A stretch of 56,263 bases of DNA from Histophilus somni (GCF_014202395.1 NZ_JACHGQ010000015.1:1-56263), one strand, 5' to 3'; positions 17,522 through 29,033 are shown, counted from the stretch's first letter. Translations and numbers: made by a program. Notes: generated by a model from the sequence alone, not told the origin.

Positions 17522-18937
17522 TTATTGAGTTATTTTTTGTTCTAATATACTTGCGTTTTCGTCCACTTTTTCTTTAGAAAGCGGGTAAACGTATTTCAAC
17601 AGTAAAAAAATCAAGATGCAAGCCAATGCAGGTACTCCCGTTGCAAAGTTATAGATTGACTCTAACACTTCTTGTGGTTGTTGTGGGATTTTTGCAGAAT
17701 AGCCAATGTAACTTAGTGCAAAGCCACCTAAACCACCAGCTAAAGCTTGACCGATTTTGCGAGCAAATGAATAAACTGCATAAATTGTGCCATCTTCACG
17801 GCGTCCAGTTTTGATAAATTGGTTATCAATAATATCTGTAATAAATGCCCATATAATAATTTGGAAATAACTTAGACCCAGTGTTGCAATGAGTGCAACA
17901 ATGATAAATAACCAAACATTTGTGATTTTAACGAAGAATAGCACACTGTATATGACAGCAGTTATCAATAAACCTACAGAAGCTGATTCTTTTTTACCGT
18001 ACTTTTTCACAATATTTTGGGCAAACGGAGCAACCATAAATGTTGTCACGGCACCTAAAATACCACCAAATGACAATGCTAATTTACTATTAAAGTAATC
18101 AACATACAAATATGGGTTCATTGTACCGATGATTAAGGTTGCTAGCAGTAAAATGATAGCGATTAAAATAAAGATAAGTAACGCACTGTTTGAGAATAGA
18201 CTGCTAAAGATTGCTTTTACGTCATCTAAACAGTCTGATTTATTGTGTGATTTGTTGTGGCGACGACCTTCTTTTTCAGGCAATTGAACTCGCTCAACCG
18301 AAAATCTCCAACAGATTTGGTACAAAATAAACGCACAGATCATAAATGCTCCCATAATGTATGTGAACATTTCTGGGATAATTACTTGTTTACCTTCAAC
18401 TTCTTTGTAAATAATGAGTGGAATAACAAATGAGATAAAAAGTACCGCAATATTTGCACCCACTGTACGGAAGATAGATAATCCGGCACGCTCATCAGCT
18501 TTTGTAGTAATCACGGAAGCCATTGAACCATAAGGAATATTGACCGCAGTATAGGCTAAACTACCCCAAACTATGTAGGTAACAGTGATGTAGACCAATT
18601 TTGCGGTATAAGACCAATCTTTCACAATGTGTAAGAAAAGCAGAAATCCCGAAATACAGATAAAGGGAGTTGCCCGGCGAATAAGACCTCTGAAACGCCC
18701 CTCTTTAAAAGGCTTTATAGTATCTACTAAACGTCCCATACCAATATCAGTAAAAGCGTCAATAAATCTAGAAACTAGAAATAGAAGACCGACAACATAA
18801 CCTTCAATTTGTAGCACATTAGTATAAAATAGCATTAAAAAGAAGGCGGACATCATAAAACTAAGATCATTAGCAATATCGCCAGCCATATAGGCAAGTT
18901 TGTCTTTTAAACCAAAAGGTCTTTGTGTTGAACTCAT
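17522..18937 (-). CDS. GPH-family sugar/glucuronide:cation symporter
   Basis: 471 residues, about 12 membrane segments. GPH (glycoside-pentoside-hexuronide) family features include LVSRFIDAFTDIGMGRLVDT near the N-terminus and FSFARKIGQALAGGLGGF near the C-terminus. Relatives are E. coli UidB, YicJ and YihO. It sits between the GH3 glycosidase and uxaC, so a glucuronide or uronate-containing disaccharide is the likely cargo (inference). SD AAGGAG before the ATG at 18937. Confidence 0.88.
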   Translation of the reverse strand: MSSTQRPFGLKDKLAYMAGDIANDLSFMMSAFFLMLFYTNVLQIEGYVVGLLFLVSRFIDAFTDIGMGRLVDTIKPFKEGRFRGLIRRATPFICISGFLLFLHIVKDWSYTAKLVYITVTYIVWGSLAYTAVNIPYGSMASVITTKADERAGLSIFRTVGANIAVLFISFVIPLIIYKEVEGKQVIIPEMFTYIMGAFMICAFILYQICWRFSVERVQLPEKEGRRHNKSHNKSDCLDDVKAIFSSLFSNSALLIFILIAIILLLATLIIGTMNPYLYVDYFNSKLALSFGGILGAVTTFMVAPFAQNIVKKYGKKESASVGLLITAVIYSVLFFVKITNVWLFIIVALIATLGLSYFQIIIWAFITDIIDNQFIKTGRREDGTIYAVYSFARKIGQALAGGLGGFALSYIGYSAKIPQQPQEVLESIYNFATGVPALACILIFLLLKYVYPLSKEKVDENASILEQKITQ

Positions 18938-18964
18938 GAAAAACTCCTTGTGAGGAATGATAGA

Positions 18965-20725
18965 TTAAATATGGGTATCTTTATAACCGCAGAACGCATC
19001 AACTGGGCTAATACCTTTAAACTCGGAATTACCCATTAATTTTTCTACCAGCAATTCTATGGTTGGCTCTTTGCCGTCATAAGCATTGATGTAAGTTTTT
19101 ACCTGAGGAACATCAACTAAATGGAATGGGCATTGAACGGACACGAAAATTGTAGGTACTTCATGGACGTAGAATGGAATATCAGGCGTTCCTTTGGTCG
19201 CTTGCCATACGATACGTTGAACTGTACTCATTTGCACATTCGCAACATTGATAATCAGATCATAATGATCCGTTAATGTTGTAATTGGGCGTTTTTGGGA
19301 GTATTCATTACGAATAGTTTTGACCTGTTCTTCGTCCGACATCTTGAGAATATTATCCATCGGTGATGTATAAATAGAAACTGTAAATCCTTTTTCTTCC
19401 AGTTTTTCTTTTAAGATTTCTGTTGCACTGCGTTGACTACCTGCAACCATTTTACCGAAGCCACCATCTGTACCTTTAACATTTACAAGTAAGATTCTAG
19501 GGAAACGTTCAACATTAATTGGGAAAATATCTTGTTTATGTTTAACTAAGGTAATTGCTTTATCTGCAACATCACGGAAAATTGCTTTATGTTCTGGTAG
19601 TCCTATTTTTGCTAATGCTTGTTCTTTTGGTTCAAGCAATGTTTCTCTTGGGCGATTGTGTAAGCCTAATTTTGCTTTTAACCCTAGAATACGAGTAAGG
19701 GCATCATGAAGGCGTTCTTCGGTAATAATGCCGTTTTTATAACCTTCCATCATATAACCGAAATCTTCATCAGGATCGTTAAAGAAAAGGAATAAATCAC
19801 AACCTGCAGCGATAGCAGTCGGTAGCATTTCGCTACGCTTCATTGCTGAAGTCATTGCTACCATATGGCTGGCATCAGTAACAACAACACCGTTGAAACC
19901 TAATTTACCTCGTAATAAGTCTGTTAAAATTGGTTTTGAAAGTGTCGCTGGTAGGCAGTCCTCATAAGCTAAATTTGGATTGAAATGCTGCTCGTAAGCA
20001 GGTAAGTGTATATGACCTGCCATCAACGATGGTAAACCAGCATCAATTAAGCCTTGATAAACTTTGCCGAAAGTATTGTCCCACTCTTCGCAACTAAAAC
20101 TGTTTACACTAAAAGAAAGATGCTGATCTCTTTCATCCACTCCATCACCAGGGAAATGTTTTGCAGCCGGGGCAATACCACTTTCTTGAATACCTTTCAT
20201 ATAAGCCAAGGACATTTCTAGTACTTTCTCTGGATTTGAACCAAATACTCGATTAGAAATAATTGGGTTTCGCCAGTTATAACTAATATCAACGATAGGA
20301 GCAAAACTCCAGTTACAACCGATAGCTGCTGCTTCAATACCAGCTACACGCCCCATTTCATAAGCATATTTAGCATCATCGGTTGCACCGATTTTGACTT
20401 GTAAACCAATTTCTGTTCCATCACTGCAAGCACCATTACCACCAGCTTCTGTATTCGCTGCAATTAAGAGAGGGATTTTACTTTTAGTTTGTAGAATATA
20501 GTTTTGGTCATAAACCTCCTCAGCAGGACCGGGATTATAACGTACCGCACCAATATGGTAACGGTTTAAAACATCAGTGAGATATTCCTCGGATCTGCTT
20601 GAACCCATATTCACAAACAGCTGACCGATTTTTTCTTCCAACGTCATATTGGCTATAGTGTTTTTTACCCATTGAATATCTTCATCTTTTAAGTAATAAG
20701 GTTTTTTCGTTAAATCAACAGACAT
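18965..20725 (-). CDS. Cytoplasmic glycoside hydrolase family 3 (NagZ-like beta-N-acetylhexosaminidase)
   Basis: 586 residues, no signal peptide. TIM-barrel motif KHFPGDGVDERDQH at 189-202 carries the Asp-x-His pair (D200, H202) typical of the NagZ branch of GH3, and the likely nucleophile is D284 in VVTDASHM. A C-terminal alpha/beta domain of ~200 residues follows, unlike single-domain gammaproteobacterial NagZ. Some two-domain GH3 enzymes of this branch are reported to be phosphorylases (Cellulomonas fimi Nag3). Here it is in an operon with a GPH symporter and uxaC, suggesting it cleaves an imported disaccharide that releases glucuronate. Start at the ATG of 20725 with SD AAGGAGA. Substrate is inference. 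Confidence 0.85.
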   Translation of the reverse strand: MSVDLTKKPYYLKDEDIQWVKNTIANMTLEEKIGQLFVNMGSSRSEEYLTDVLNRYHIGAVRYNPGPAEEVYDQNYILQTKSKIPLLIAANTEAGGNGACSDGTEIGLQVKIGATDDAKYAYEMGRVAGIEAAAIGCNWSFAPIVDISYNWRNPIISNRVFGSNPEKVLEMSLAYMKGIQESGIAPAAKHFPGDGVDERDQHLSFSVNSFSCEEWDNTFGKVYQGLIDAGLPSLMAGHIHLPAYEQHFNPNLAYEDCLPATLSKPILTDLLRGKLGFNGVVVTDASHMVAMTSAMKRSEMLPTAIAAGCDLFLFFNDPDEDFGYMMEGYKNGIITEERLHDALTRILGLKAKLGLHNRPRETLLEPKEQALAKIGLPEHKAIFRDVADKAITLVKHKQDIFPINVERFPRILLVNVKGTDGGFGKMVAGSQRSATEILKEKLEEKGFTVSIYTSPMDNILKMSDEEQVKTIRNEYSQKRPITTLTDHYDLIINVANVQMSTVQRIVWQATKGTPDIPFYVHEVPTIFVSVQCPFHLVDVPQVKTYINAYDGKEPTIELLVEKLMGNSEFKGISPVDAFCGYKDTHI

Positions 20726-20766
20726 AATTTCTCCTTGCTTATTTGTCAAAATAGTAATAATTGTGA

Positions 20767-21582
20767 TCAAGCGGTTAAATTTGCATTAAATTTTGCAACC
20801 AATTGGGCTTGATATTGAGAATCAAATTTTTGGTAAACCAATTTCCCTAATGTTTCTAATACTAACTGATCCCAAGATTCATCTTCATTGCCACATAAAA
20901 TCGGGAAGAAATTTACACTTGCTTCATTGGCACTATTTAAATCACCCGGTGAATCACCAACCATTAAAATATTGTTCGGTTGATAGCCATATTGTGCTAA
21001 TTGGTTTAAACAATGAGTTTTTGTACCCTCATCTTGTCCATAAACTAGATCTACAAAAGGGAGCAAACCATGTCTTGTCCATTCATCAAGAATAGCTTCA
21101 TTATTTGCGGAACTTACCACAGCGATGTCTGCAAACTCTTTAATAATGGCGAGGGAACGTTTGACTAAACGGAACGGTTTATCTTGAGTATGTAGAGTTT
21201 TAATACCCATATTGACTTTTTCCGACCATGCTAACGCAAGTTTTAGATCATCGGTATGGTTGTCTTGTATTGCTTGAATAAGTGAACGATTGGATAATTC
21301 CGAAGTTGTATTTACCCAGTGTTTTAATTGGCTGAAATCCTGTTCATAACTATACTCTTCCAAAGAAAGAATCAATCCTTTGAATCGATTGATACCACGT
21401 GTTTGAGAGTAAAGGTTAATTCTATTCCAAATTTCAATAAAACGTGCTTCATCTGTAAGTCCAAAAATTTCAACAGCATAAGGTCCGAAACACTTATCAT
21501 GTTTAATATTCATTGTATCCATTGCACAACCGTCAGAATCAATGCACACAATAAATTTATGTTTTGGTATAAATGTTGTCAT
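20767..21582 (-). CDS. HAD-family hydrolase (probable sugar phosphatase)
   Basis: 271 residues. Motif I is DSDGC (D15, D17), with an unusual continuation CAMDTMNIKHDKCFGPYA. Motif II is near VVSSANNE, and motif IV is ILMVGDSPGDLNSANEA. The cap is helical. It is between the SDR gene and GH3, 41 bp before the latter. The substrate is unknown. If the GH3 enzyme is a phosphorylase, this could remove the phosphate from the sugar-1-phosphate; that is speculation. SD GGGGA before the ATG at 21582. Confidence 0.82.
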   Translation of the reverse strand: MTTFIPKHKFIVCIDSDGCAMDTMNIKHDKCFGPYAVEIFGLTDEARFIEIWNRINLYSQTRGINRFKGLILSLEEYSYEQDFSQLKHWVNTTSELSNRSLIQAIQDNHTDDLKLALAWSEKVNMGIKTLHTQDKPFRLVKRSLAIIKEFADIAVVSSANNEAILDEWTRHGLLPFVDLVYGQDEGTKTHCLNQLAQYGYQPNNILMVGDSPGDLNSANEASVNFFPILCGNEDESWDQLVLETLGKLVYQKFDSQYQAQLVAKFNANLTA

Positions 21583-21591
21583 TATTTTCCC

Positions 21592-22437
21592 CTATACACC
21601 GCTGTAAGCAGAGAAACCGCCATCAATCGGCAATACTACCCCATTTATGAAGCTGGCATAATTTTCATCCATTAAGAATAAAATTCCACCCATCAATTCA
21701 TGTGCTTCACCAAAACGTCCCATTGGAGTATTAGTTAAAATTTTATTAGCTCGAGCTGTCGGATTTCCTTCACTGTCAAAAAGTAATCCTCTGTTTTGGT
21801 TACTGACTAAAAAACCCGGGGCAATGGCATTACAACGAATACTTACTTTAGAGAAATAAACAGCAAGCCATTGGGTAAAGTTACTGATAGCCGCTTTTGC
21901 TCCTGAATAGGCAGGAATTTTAGTTAACGGAGTATAGGCATTCATGCTGGAGACATTAATAATATTAGCCCCTTTTTTGCCGATCATATCTTTGGCAAAT
22001 ACTTGAGTAGGAAGTAAAGTACCTAAATAGTTGAGGTTAAATACAAATTCAATACCATTTTTATCTAAATCGAAAAATGATTTTGTACTATCTGCTAAGT
22101 TAAATTCATGAAATTCATTGTCGGTTGTTGCTTTTGGGCTATTACCACCGGCACCATTAATCAACACATCACAAGTTCCAAAGTCTTTTTCGATAGCATC
22201 ACGAGTTTGTTGAATACTTTCCAAATCAAGTACATTGGTTTTGTATGCTTTTGCAATGCCACCATTTTGTACAATAGCTTGTGCATATTGTTCTGCCGAT
22301 TCGAGGTTAATATCTAATAAAGCAACTTTTGCCCCTGTTTTTGCTATTTCTTGTGCAAAAAATGCACATAGCACTCCACCAGCACCTGTAATAACAACGA
22401 CTTTACCTTTGAAATCATGATTGTTTGCAATATTCAT
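21592..22437 (-). CDS. SDR-family D-mannonate oxidoreductase (YjmF-type UxuB)
   Basis: 281 residues. Nucleotide motif TGAGGVLCA (residues 17-25), NGAGG, NVSSMNAY with the catalytic Ser, YSGAKAA for Tyr-x3-Lys, and IDGGFSAYSG at the end. This subfamily (Bacillus YjmF, H. influenzae HI0048-like) sits with uxuA and is assigned fructuronate to mannonate reduction, replacing the unrelated long-chain UxuB of E. coli. First gene of the minus-strand operon, divergent from uxuR; 9 bp before the HAD gene. SD TAGGAGA. Confidence 0.87.
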   Translation of the reverse strand: MNIANNHDFKGKVVVITGAGGVLCAFFAQEIAKTGAKVALLDINLESAEQYAQAIVQNGGIAKAYKTNVLDLESIQQTRDAIEKDFGTCDVLINGAGGNSPKATTDNEFHEFNLADSTKSFFDLDKNGIEFVFNLNYLGTLLPTQVFAKDMIGKKGANIINVSSMNAYTPLTKIPAYSGAKAAISNFTQWLAVYFSKVSIRCNAIAPGFLVSNQNRGLLFDSEGNPTARANKILTNTPMGRFGEAHELMGGILFLMDENYASFINGVVLPIDGGFSAYSGV

Positions 22438-22491
22438 ATTTTTATCTCCTATTAAGATTAATTGATATGCTAAATATACGTCTATTTTTAA

Positions 22492-22507
22492 AACTGGTAA
22501 ACCAGTT
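22492..22507. promoter_or_regulatory. UxuR-type operator 1
   Basis: Perfect inverted repeat AACTGGT-AA-ACCAGTT, matching the GGTNNACC core known for the GntR-family regulators UxuR/ExuR. It is nearest the SDR operon. Confidence 0.75.
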
Positions 22508-22518
22508 ATTAATAAAAG

Positions 22519-22534
22519 TGTGATTTACATCACA
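22519..22534. promoter_or_regulatory. Perfect CRP-cAMP binding site
   Basis: TGTGATTTACATCACA, exactly TGTGA-N6-TCACA. It is centred in the divergent uxuR / SDR-operon control region and implies catabolite control. Confidence 0.85.
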
Positions 22535-22547
22535 AAATTTAAACTTT

Positions 22548-22561
22548 TTTGGTTTACCTTT
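22548..22561. promoter_or_regulatory. Possible UxuR-type operator 2 (weaker)
   Basis: Core GGTTTACC at 22551-22558 with good T-rich flank only on the left; the right half is TTTT and not the expected A-rich arm. Confidence 0.4.
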
Positions 22562-22620
22562 TGGTTTTTTATGTAAAATATGCTTAAATTATAGTTGTTT
22601 TTTGGTGCGCGAAATGTTAA

Positions 22621-22634
22621 TTTGGTGAACCAAA
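22621..22634. promoter_or_regulatory. UxuR-type operator 3
   Basis: Perfect inverted repeat TTTGGT-GA-ACCAAA, 53 bp before uxuR, so probable autoregulation. Confidence 0.65.
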
Positions 22635-22686
22635 AAAGTATTTTACGAACACCATCAAGAAGTCAAAAAAGCAGAGAGACAAAAAA

Positions 22687-23448
22687 ATGATGGCAACATC
22701 ACCTGAAGAACTACGTTCTTATAAAAAAATAGGGCAAGAATTAAAAGCGGAATTATTGAGAGGAACTTATGGTATTGGGGATAAATTACCGGCAGAGCGT
22801 GATTTATCTCAGTACTTCAATGTCAGTCGTACAGTTATTCGTGAAGCACTTATCATGCTTGAACTTGAGAATTTAGTCGAAGTGCGGAAAGGATCTGGTG
22901 TTTATGTAATAAATTTACCTAAATCGAGTTCAGAGGAAACTGAAGATTTGCCTGATGTTGGACCCTTTGAATTGCTACAGGCAAGACAATTGTTAGAAAG
23001 TAGTATTGCAGAATTTGCAGCTATTCAAGCAACTCGAGCTGACGTTTTACACTTAAAAGAGATTTTAGATCGTGAACGTAGAACTTTAGAGTGCGGTGAT
23101 GATGAAGATTATATTGCAGATGAGGATTTTCACAAAGCAATTGCAGAAATAACGCAAAATGAAGTGGTGATCCGCATGCAAAAGGATTTGTGGGAGTACC
23201 GAATTAATAGTCCTATGTGGAAAGGTCTGCATGCACATATCTCTGATCAAAGTTACCGCTATTTATGGTTAAAAGATCACGAAAATATTATTGTTGCAAT
23301 ACAGCGAAAAAATCCTGTATTAGCACGAAAAATGATGTGGCAGCATTTGGAAAATGTAAAACAGAAACTGTTTGAATTATCGGATTTAGATGATCCTAAT
23401 TTTGATGGTTATCTGTTTAATGTTAGCCCTTTGGCTGCTGATTTTTAA
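22687..23448 (+). CDS. uxuR: GntR/FadR-family hexuronate regulator UxuR
   Basis: 253 residues. The N-terminal winged helix has YGIGDKLPAERDLSQYFNVSRTVIREAL in two overlapping motif blocks, followed by a helical FCD ligand domain with ELLQARQLLESSIAEFAA and metal-site histidines (FHKAI, WKGLHAHI). Known relatives repress uxu genes until fructuronate or a related uronate binds. Divergent from the catabolic operon and followed after 18 bp by uxuA. Two ATG codons lie at 22687 and 22690; GAGAGAC lies upstream. Confidence 0.92.
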   Translation: MMATSPEELRSYKKIGQELKAELLRGTYGIGDKLPAERDLSQYFNVSRTVIREALIMLELENLVEVRKGSGVYVINLPKSSSEETEDLPDVGPFELLQARQLLESSIAEFAAIQATRADVLHLKEILDRERRTLECGDDEDYIADEDFHKAIAEITQNEVVIRMQKDLWEYRINSPMWKGLHAHISDQSYRYLWLKDHENIIVAIQRKNPVLARKMMWQHLENVKQKLFELSDLDDPNFDGYLFNVSPLAADF

Positions 23449-23466
23449 TTAGATGAGGAATTTACT

Positions 23467-24651
23467 ATGGAACAAACATGGCGTTGGTATGGACCAAATG
23501 ATCCGGTATCTTTGGATGATGTAAGACAGGCTGGTGCAACGGGAGTGGTGACTGCGTTGCATCATATTCCCAACGGGCAAGTATGGTCAGTTGAGGAAAT
23601 CAATAAGCGTAAAGCATTGTTGGAGGAAAAAGGGTTGGTTTGGTCAGTTGTGGAAAGTGTACCTATTCACGAAGATATCAAAACCCAAACAGGTAACTAT
23701 CAGCAATGGATTGATAACTATAAGCAAACATTGCGTAATCTAGCGAGTTGTGGCATTGACATAGTATGTTATAACTTTATGCCGGTATTAGATTGGACTC
23801 GTACCGATCTTGAGTATGAAATGCCGGATGGTTCAAAAGCGTTACGTTTTGATCAAGTGGCTTTTGCTGCCTTTGAACTATATATTTTAAAACGTCCGGG
23901 AGCAGAGGAAACTTACTCACCGGAAGAGCAAGCAGAAGCCAAAGCCTATTTTGATCAAATGAGCGAAGCGGATATTGCGAAATTAACAAAAAATATTATT
24001 GCTGGGTTACCGGGATCTGAAGAGGGTTATACTCTTGAGGAATTTCAAGCACAACTTGATCGCTATAAAGGTATTTCTACAGAGAAATTCCGCACTCATT
24101 TAGCCTATTTCTTGAATGAAATTGTGCCTGTTGCACAAGAAGTGGGAATCCGTATGGCTATTCACCCGGATGATCCTCCTCGTCCAATTCTCGGTTTGCC
24201 ACGTATTGTGTCAACTATAGACGACATGCAATGGTTTGTGGATACTCAACCGCTTGCCGCTAATGGGTTCACTTTCTGTACTGGTTCATATGGTGTGTTA
24301 GCAGAGAATGATTTAGTGAAAATGGCGGAAAAATTTGCTGATCGTATTTACTTTGTTCATTTGCGATCCACTCAGCGGGAGGAAAATCCACGAAGTTTTC
24401 ACGAAGCTGATCACCTTGCCGGTGATGTAAATATGTTTGGGGTAACGAAAGCATTACTCACCGAAGAATATCGTCGCAAGGCAAATGGTGATAATCGCTT
24501 AATTCCAATGCGACCAGATCACGGTCATCAAATGCTTGATGATTTGAAGAAAAAAACTAACCCGGGTTATTCTGCAATTGGTCGTTTAAGAGGTTTGGCA
24601 GAATTTCGTGGTTTAGAATTGGCATTAAAAAAAGTGTATTTTAATGACTAA
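23467..24651 (+). CDS. uxuA: Mannonate dehydratase
   Basis: 394 residues, full length. It dehydrates D-mannonate to 2-keto-3-deoxygluconate. Signatures: [62 protein letters not shown] and [12 protein letters not shown], the last with metal-binding His and Asp. It is co-transcribed with uxuR and ends at a strong terminator. The next enzyme, KDG kinase, is not in the window. Confidence 0.97.
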   Translation: MEQTWRWYGPNDPVSLDDVRQAGATGVVTALHHIPNGQVWSVEEINKRKALLEEKGLVWSVVESVPIHEDIKTQTGNYQQWIDNYKQTLRNLASCGIDIVCYNFMPVLDWTRTDLEYEMPDGSKALRFDQVAFAAFELYILKRPGAEETYSPEEQAEAKAYFDQMSEADIAKLTKNIIAGLPGSEEGYTLEEFQAQLDRYKGISTEKFRTHLAYFLNEIVPVAQEVGIRMAIHPDDPPRPILGLPRIVSTIDDMQWFVDTQPLAANGFTFCTGSYGVLAENDLVKMAEKFADRIYFVHLRSTQREENPRSFHEADHLAGDVNMFGVTKALLTEEYRRKANGDNRLIPMRPDHGHQMLDDLKKKTNPGYSAIGRLRGLAEFRGLELALKKVYFND

Positions 24652-24714
24652 TTAAAGAATAAAGGTACTAAGTGTCTTAGCTGGGAAGTATAGTTCTGGA
24701 CATGGTGTGAAAGA

Positions 24715-24740
24715 AACCCGACAAATTGTCGGGTTTTTTT
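24715..24740 (+). terminator. Terminator of uxuR-uxuA
   Basis: Stem AACCCGACA / TGTCGGGTT with a short loop, followed by seven T. Confidence 0.85.
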
Positions 24741-24872
24741 CATCTAAAAGAACGGTCTGTTTTATACTATTTTTTGTTTGACAGAAGAATAAATTACGCC
24801 GGTTATCAAAGACACGATGCTACTTACAACAAGATAAAAAGAATCTGTTAATCATTTTAGGTTATTAGTATA

Positions 24873-25400
24873 TTATTTTACACAAAGTTTTAAAATTTGT
24901 TCGCTACCCTGCACGAGATATTGATCATCTTCAGATCGTACTCGATTATTTTTCAAATCTAACATGGCATCATAAATACCTTGTGTCAGACTTGCTTGAT
25001 CAAGATGACTCCAACAAGTTGAACTTAATCTATTAAAGTTGGTTTGTAATCCGAAAGCAAAGAGAATACCGCTATAATAAGTATGCACATCGCTGTCTAA
25101 TCCATTGCGTTGAAACAGTTTTTCTTTAATTTGATTGATCGGGACTGAAATTTTTGCGGAGTACCAATCTTTTACACCACTGACAAAAGCGTTCACATGA
25201 TATTCTTTGTTCACACGACCTTGGTAACTTTGTACTGCCACCGCATAAGCAGTGGCATAAGATTTTTGATCTATTTTATCATTGTCCAAGTTAATCACCG
25301 TTTTTATATTGTTTTCCGATGAGGTATAAGAAGTAACAGATTTTACCGAGCAAGCTGAAATCAGCCCAATACATAAAAATAAAGATATTCTTTTAAACAT
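24873..25400 (-). CDS. Conserved lipoprotein of unknown function
   Basis: 175 residues. Lipoprotein signal MFKRISLFLCIGLISAC with lipobox ISAC, so it is lipid-anchored. The mature part contains FVSGVKDWY, an alpha-rich C-terminus and a few Cys (STCW, LKLC). I do not recognise a family. Start at the ATG of 25400 with a GGGGAT site; the upstream extension in frame is not signal-like. It sits alone, divergent from hflD, between the uxuA terminator and a core block. Confidence 0.8.
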   Translation of the reverse strand: MFKRISLFLCIGLISACSVKSVTSYTSSENNIKTVINLDNDKIDQKSYATAYAVAVQSYQGRVNKEYHVNAFVSGVKDWYSAKISVPINQIKEKLFQRNGLDSDVHTYYSGILFAFGLQTNFNRLSSTCWSHLDQASLTQGIYDAMLDLKNNRVRSEDDQYLVQGSEQILKLCVK

Positions 25401-25560
25401 AAAATTATCCCCAAAGAAAAAATAAATTAATTGTACAGACGGATCGGATTTAAGCCAATAAAGAAAATTCACCGCACTTTCTCATTTATTCTCAACCTTT
25501 AAAACAAAATCTAAAAATGCTATATTGTACGCTGTTTTTTCTGACTAACCTCAATTATTT

Positions 25561-27563
<2,003 letters not shown>

Positions 27564-27588
27564 ATTCGGTGTGTTTGTCTTGGCTATT

Positions 27589-27628
27589 GCCCCTTAGTAT
27601 AAAAGCGTATCTTAGCTACGTAAGGGGC
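27589..27628. terminator. Hairpin between convergent purB and GNAT genes
   Basis: Arms GCCCCTTA / TAAGGGGC enclose a 24-nt loop. It has no good T run, so it may stabilise an mRNA end or act as a weak terminator. Confidence 0.45.
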
Positions 27629-27642
27629 AAATTTAAGACACT

Positions 27643-28080
27643 TCAGATAAGATTTAATTCAAAAATAGACTTTTGCCGGTTAAGTTTAAAACCTTCTCTT
27701 ATTAATAATTCCGGTTGTTGCAGATTTTGTTCCATGACTAAAAGTGTCGATTGAGTATAACTGACAAATTCTTTTGCTTTTGCAATAAGTGCGGTGTAAA
27801 TTTCACTCTTATTTTGGGTATTTTTGACAAAAATATCATTTAATTGCCAATAACGTTGCAGTTGTAATGAAGAAAAGCGAGGATAGAGTTGAATAAAGCC
27901 GACAGGGTTTTGCTGATTATCGACGGCGAGAAAGAAGATACTTTCACTAAATCGAATTCGGTTTGATAAAAAAATAAGAGTTCGCTCCGGATTTTCTATC
28001 ATATTATGGGTGAGGCGGTATTGTTCAAACAAAGACAATAAAGCGTCCAAATTCCATAGTTCAGCTTTAAATATTTTCAT
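27643..28080 (-). CDS. GNAT-family N-acetyltransferase
   Basis: 145 residues. The order of strands and the segment FFLAVDNQQNPVGFIQLYP followed by YWQLNDIFV fit a small GNAT fold. The acetyl-CoA pyrophosphate loop (usually QxxGxG/A) is degenerate (KNTQNKSEIYTAL), so activity is not assured. Acceptor unknown. It is alone on the minus strand between purB and tpiA, with one uptake signal inside. Confidence 0.75.
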   Translation of the reverse strand: MKIFKAELWNLDALLSLFEQYRLTHNMIENPERTLIFLSNRIRFSESIFFLAVDNQQNPVGFIQLYPRFSSLQLQRYWQLNDIFVKNTQNKSEIYTALIAKAKEFVSYTQSTLLVMEQNLQQPELLIREGFKLNRQKSIFELNLI

Positions 28081-28247
28081 TTCTCAATAATTGTTCAAAA
28101 TTTATGAAATTCATACAGTAGATTTTATCTTTTTAGTACAAAATAATCATCTTTTATGAAAAATTTTTTATGGATACAGGAAAATTTTTGCAAAAAAGAG
28201 TATAGTACTGACAGAATTTTTTTATTAATTATTATGGAGAACATAAA

Positions 28248-29015
28248 ATGGCTCGTCGTCCTTTAGTCATGGGTAACTGGAAATTAAATGGTAGTAAAGC
28301 CTTTACAAAAGAACTTATTGCTGGTTTAAAAGATGAACTTAATGCGGTGTCAGGCTGTGATGTGGCAATTGCACCGCCTGTCATGTATTTAGCGGAAGCT
28401 GAAACTGCACTGGTCAGCAGTGATATTGCTTTAGGTACTCAAAATGTTGATTTAAACAAACAAGGTGCATTTACCGGTGATATTTCAACAGAAATGTTAA
28501 AAGACTTTGGTGTAAAATATGTCATTATCGGTCATTCTGAGCGACGTCAATATCATCATGAAAGTGATGAATTTATTGCGAAAAAATTTGGTGTGTTAAA
28601 AGATGCGGGTTTAGTTCCTGTATTATGTATCGGTGAAAGCGAAGCTGAAAATGAAGCAGGCAAAACGGAAGAGGTTTGTGCACGTCAAATTGATGCGGTG
28701 ATGAATACACTAGGTGTTGAAGCATTTAACGGTGCAGTAATTGCTTATGAACCGATTTGGGCTATCGGTACAGGTAAATCGGCGACTCCAGCTCAAGCAC
28801 AAGCAGTACATGCCTTTATTCGAGGTCATATTGCAAAACAAAGCCAAGCCGTTGCCGAACGGGTAATTATTCAATATGGCGGTTCCGTCAATGATGCAAA
28901 TGCAGCAGAATTGTTTACTCAGCCTGATATTGATGGTGCATTAGTTGGTGGTGCATCGTTAAAAGCGTCAGCGTTCGCTGTCATTGTTAAAGCGGCAGCG
29001 AAAGCAAAAAACTGA
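28248..29015 (+). CDS. tpiA: Triosephosphate isomerase
   Basis: 255 residues. Catalytic residues are visible: Lys in GNWKLNG, His in IIGHSERRQ, Glu in [15 protein letters not shown], and the phosphate loop IQYGGSV and LVGGASL. Glycolytic enzyme interconverting DHAP and glyceraldehyde-3-phosphate; it also links the Eda and Iol products to glycolysis. SD GGAGA before the ATG. Ends at an uptake-signal terminator. Confidence 0.98.
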   Translation: MARRPLVMGNWKLNGSKAFTKELIAGLKDELNAVSGCDVAIAPPVMYLAEAETALVSSDIALGTQNVDLNKQGAFTGDISTEMLKDFGVKYVIIGHSERRQYHHESDEFIAKKFGVLKDAGLVPVLCIGESEAENEAGKTEEVCARQIDAVMNTLGVEAFNGAVIAYEPIWAIGTGKSATPAQAQAVHAFIRGHIAKQSQAVAERVIIQYGGSVNDANAAELFTQPDIDGALVGGASLKASAFAVIVKAAAKAKN

Positions 29016-29033
29016 TTTTAGTTCATTCATAAA

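Noticed and set aside
27643-28080. GNAT-like gene considered as a pseudogene because of a degenerate acetyl-CoA loop
   Set aside because: The frame is complete with start and stop and the fold pattern is kept; small GNATs vary in this loop, so it is kept as a CDS with lower confidence.
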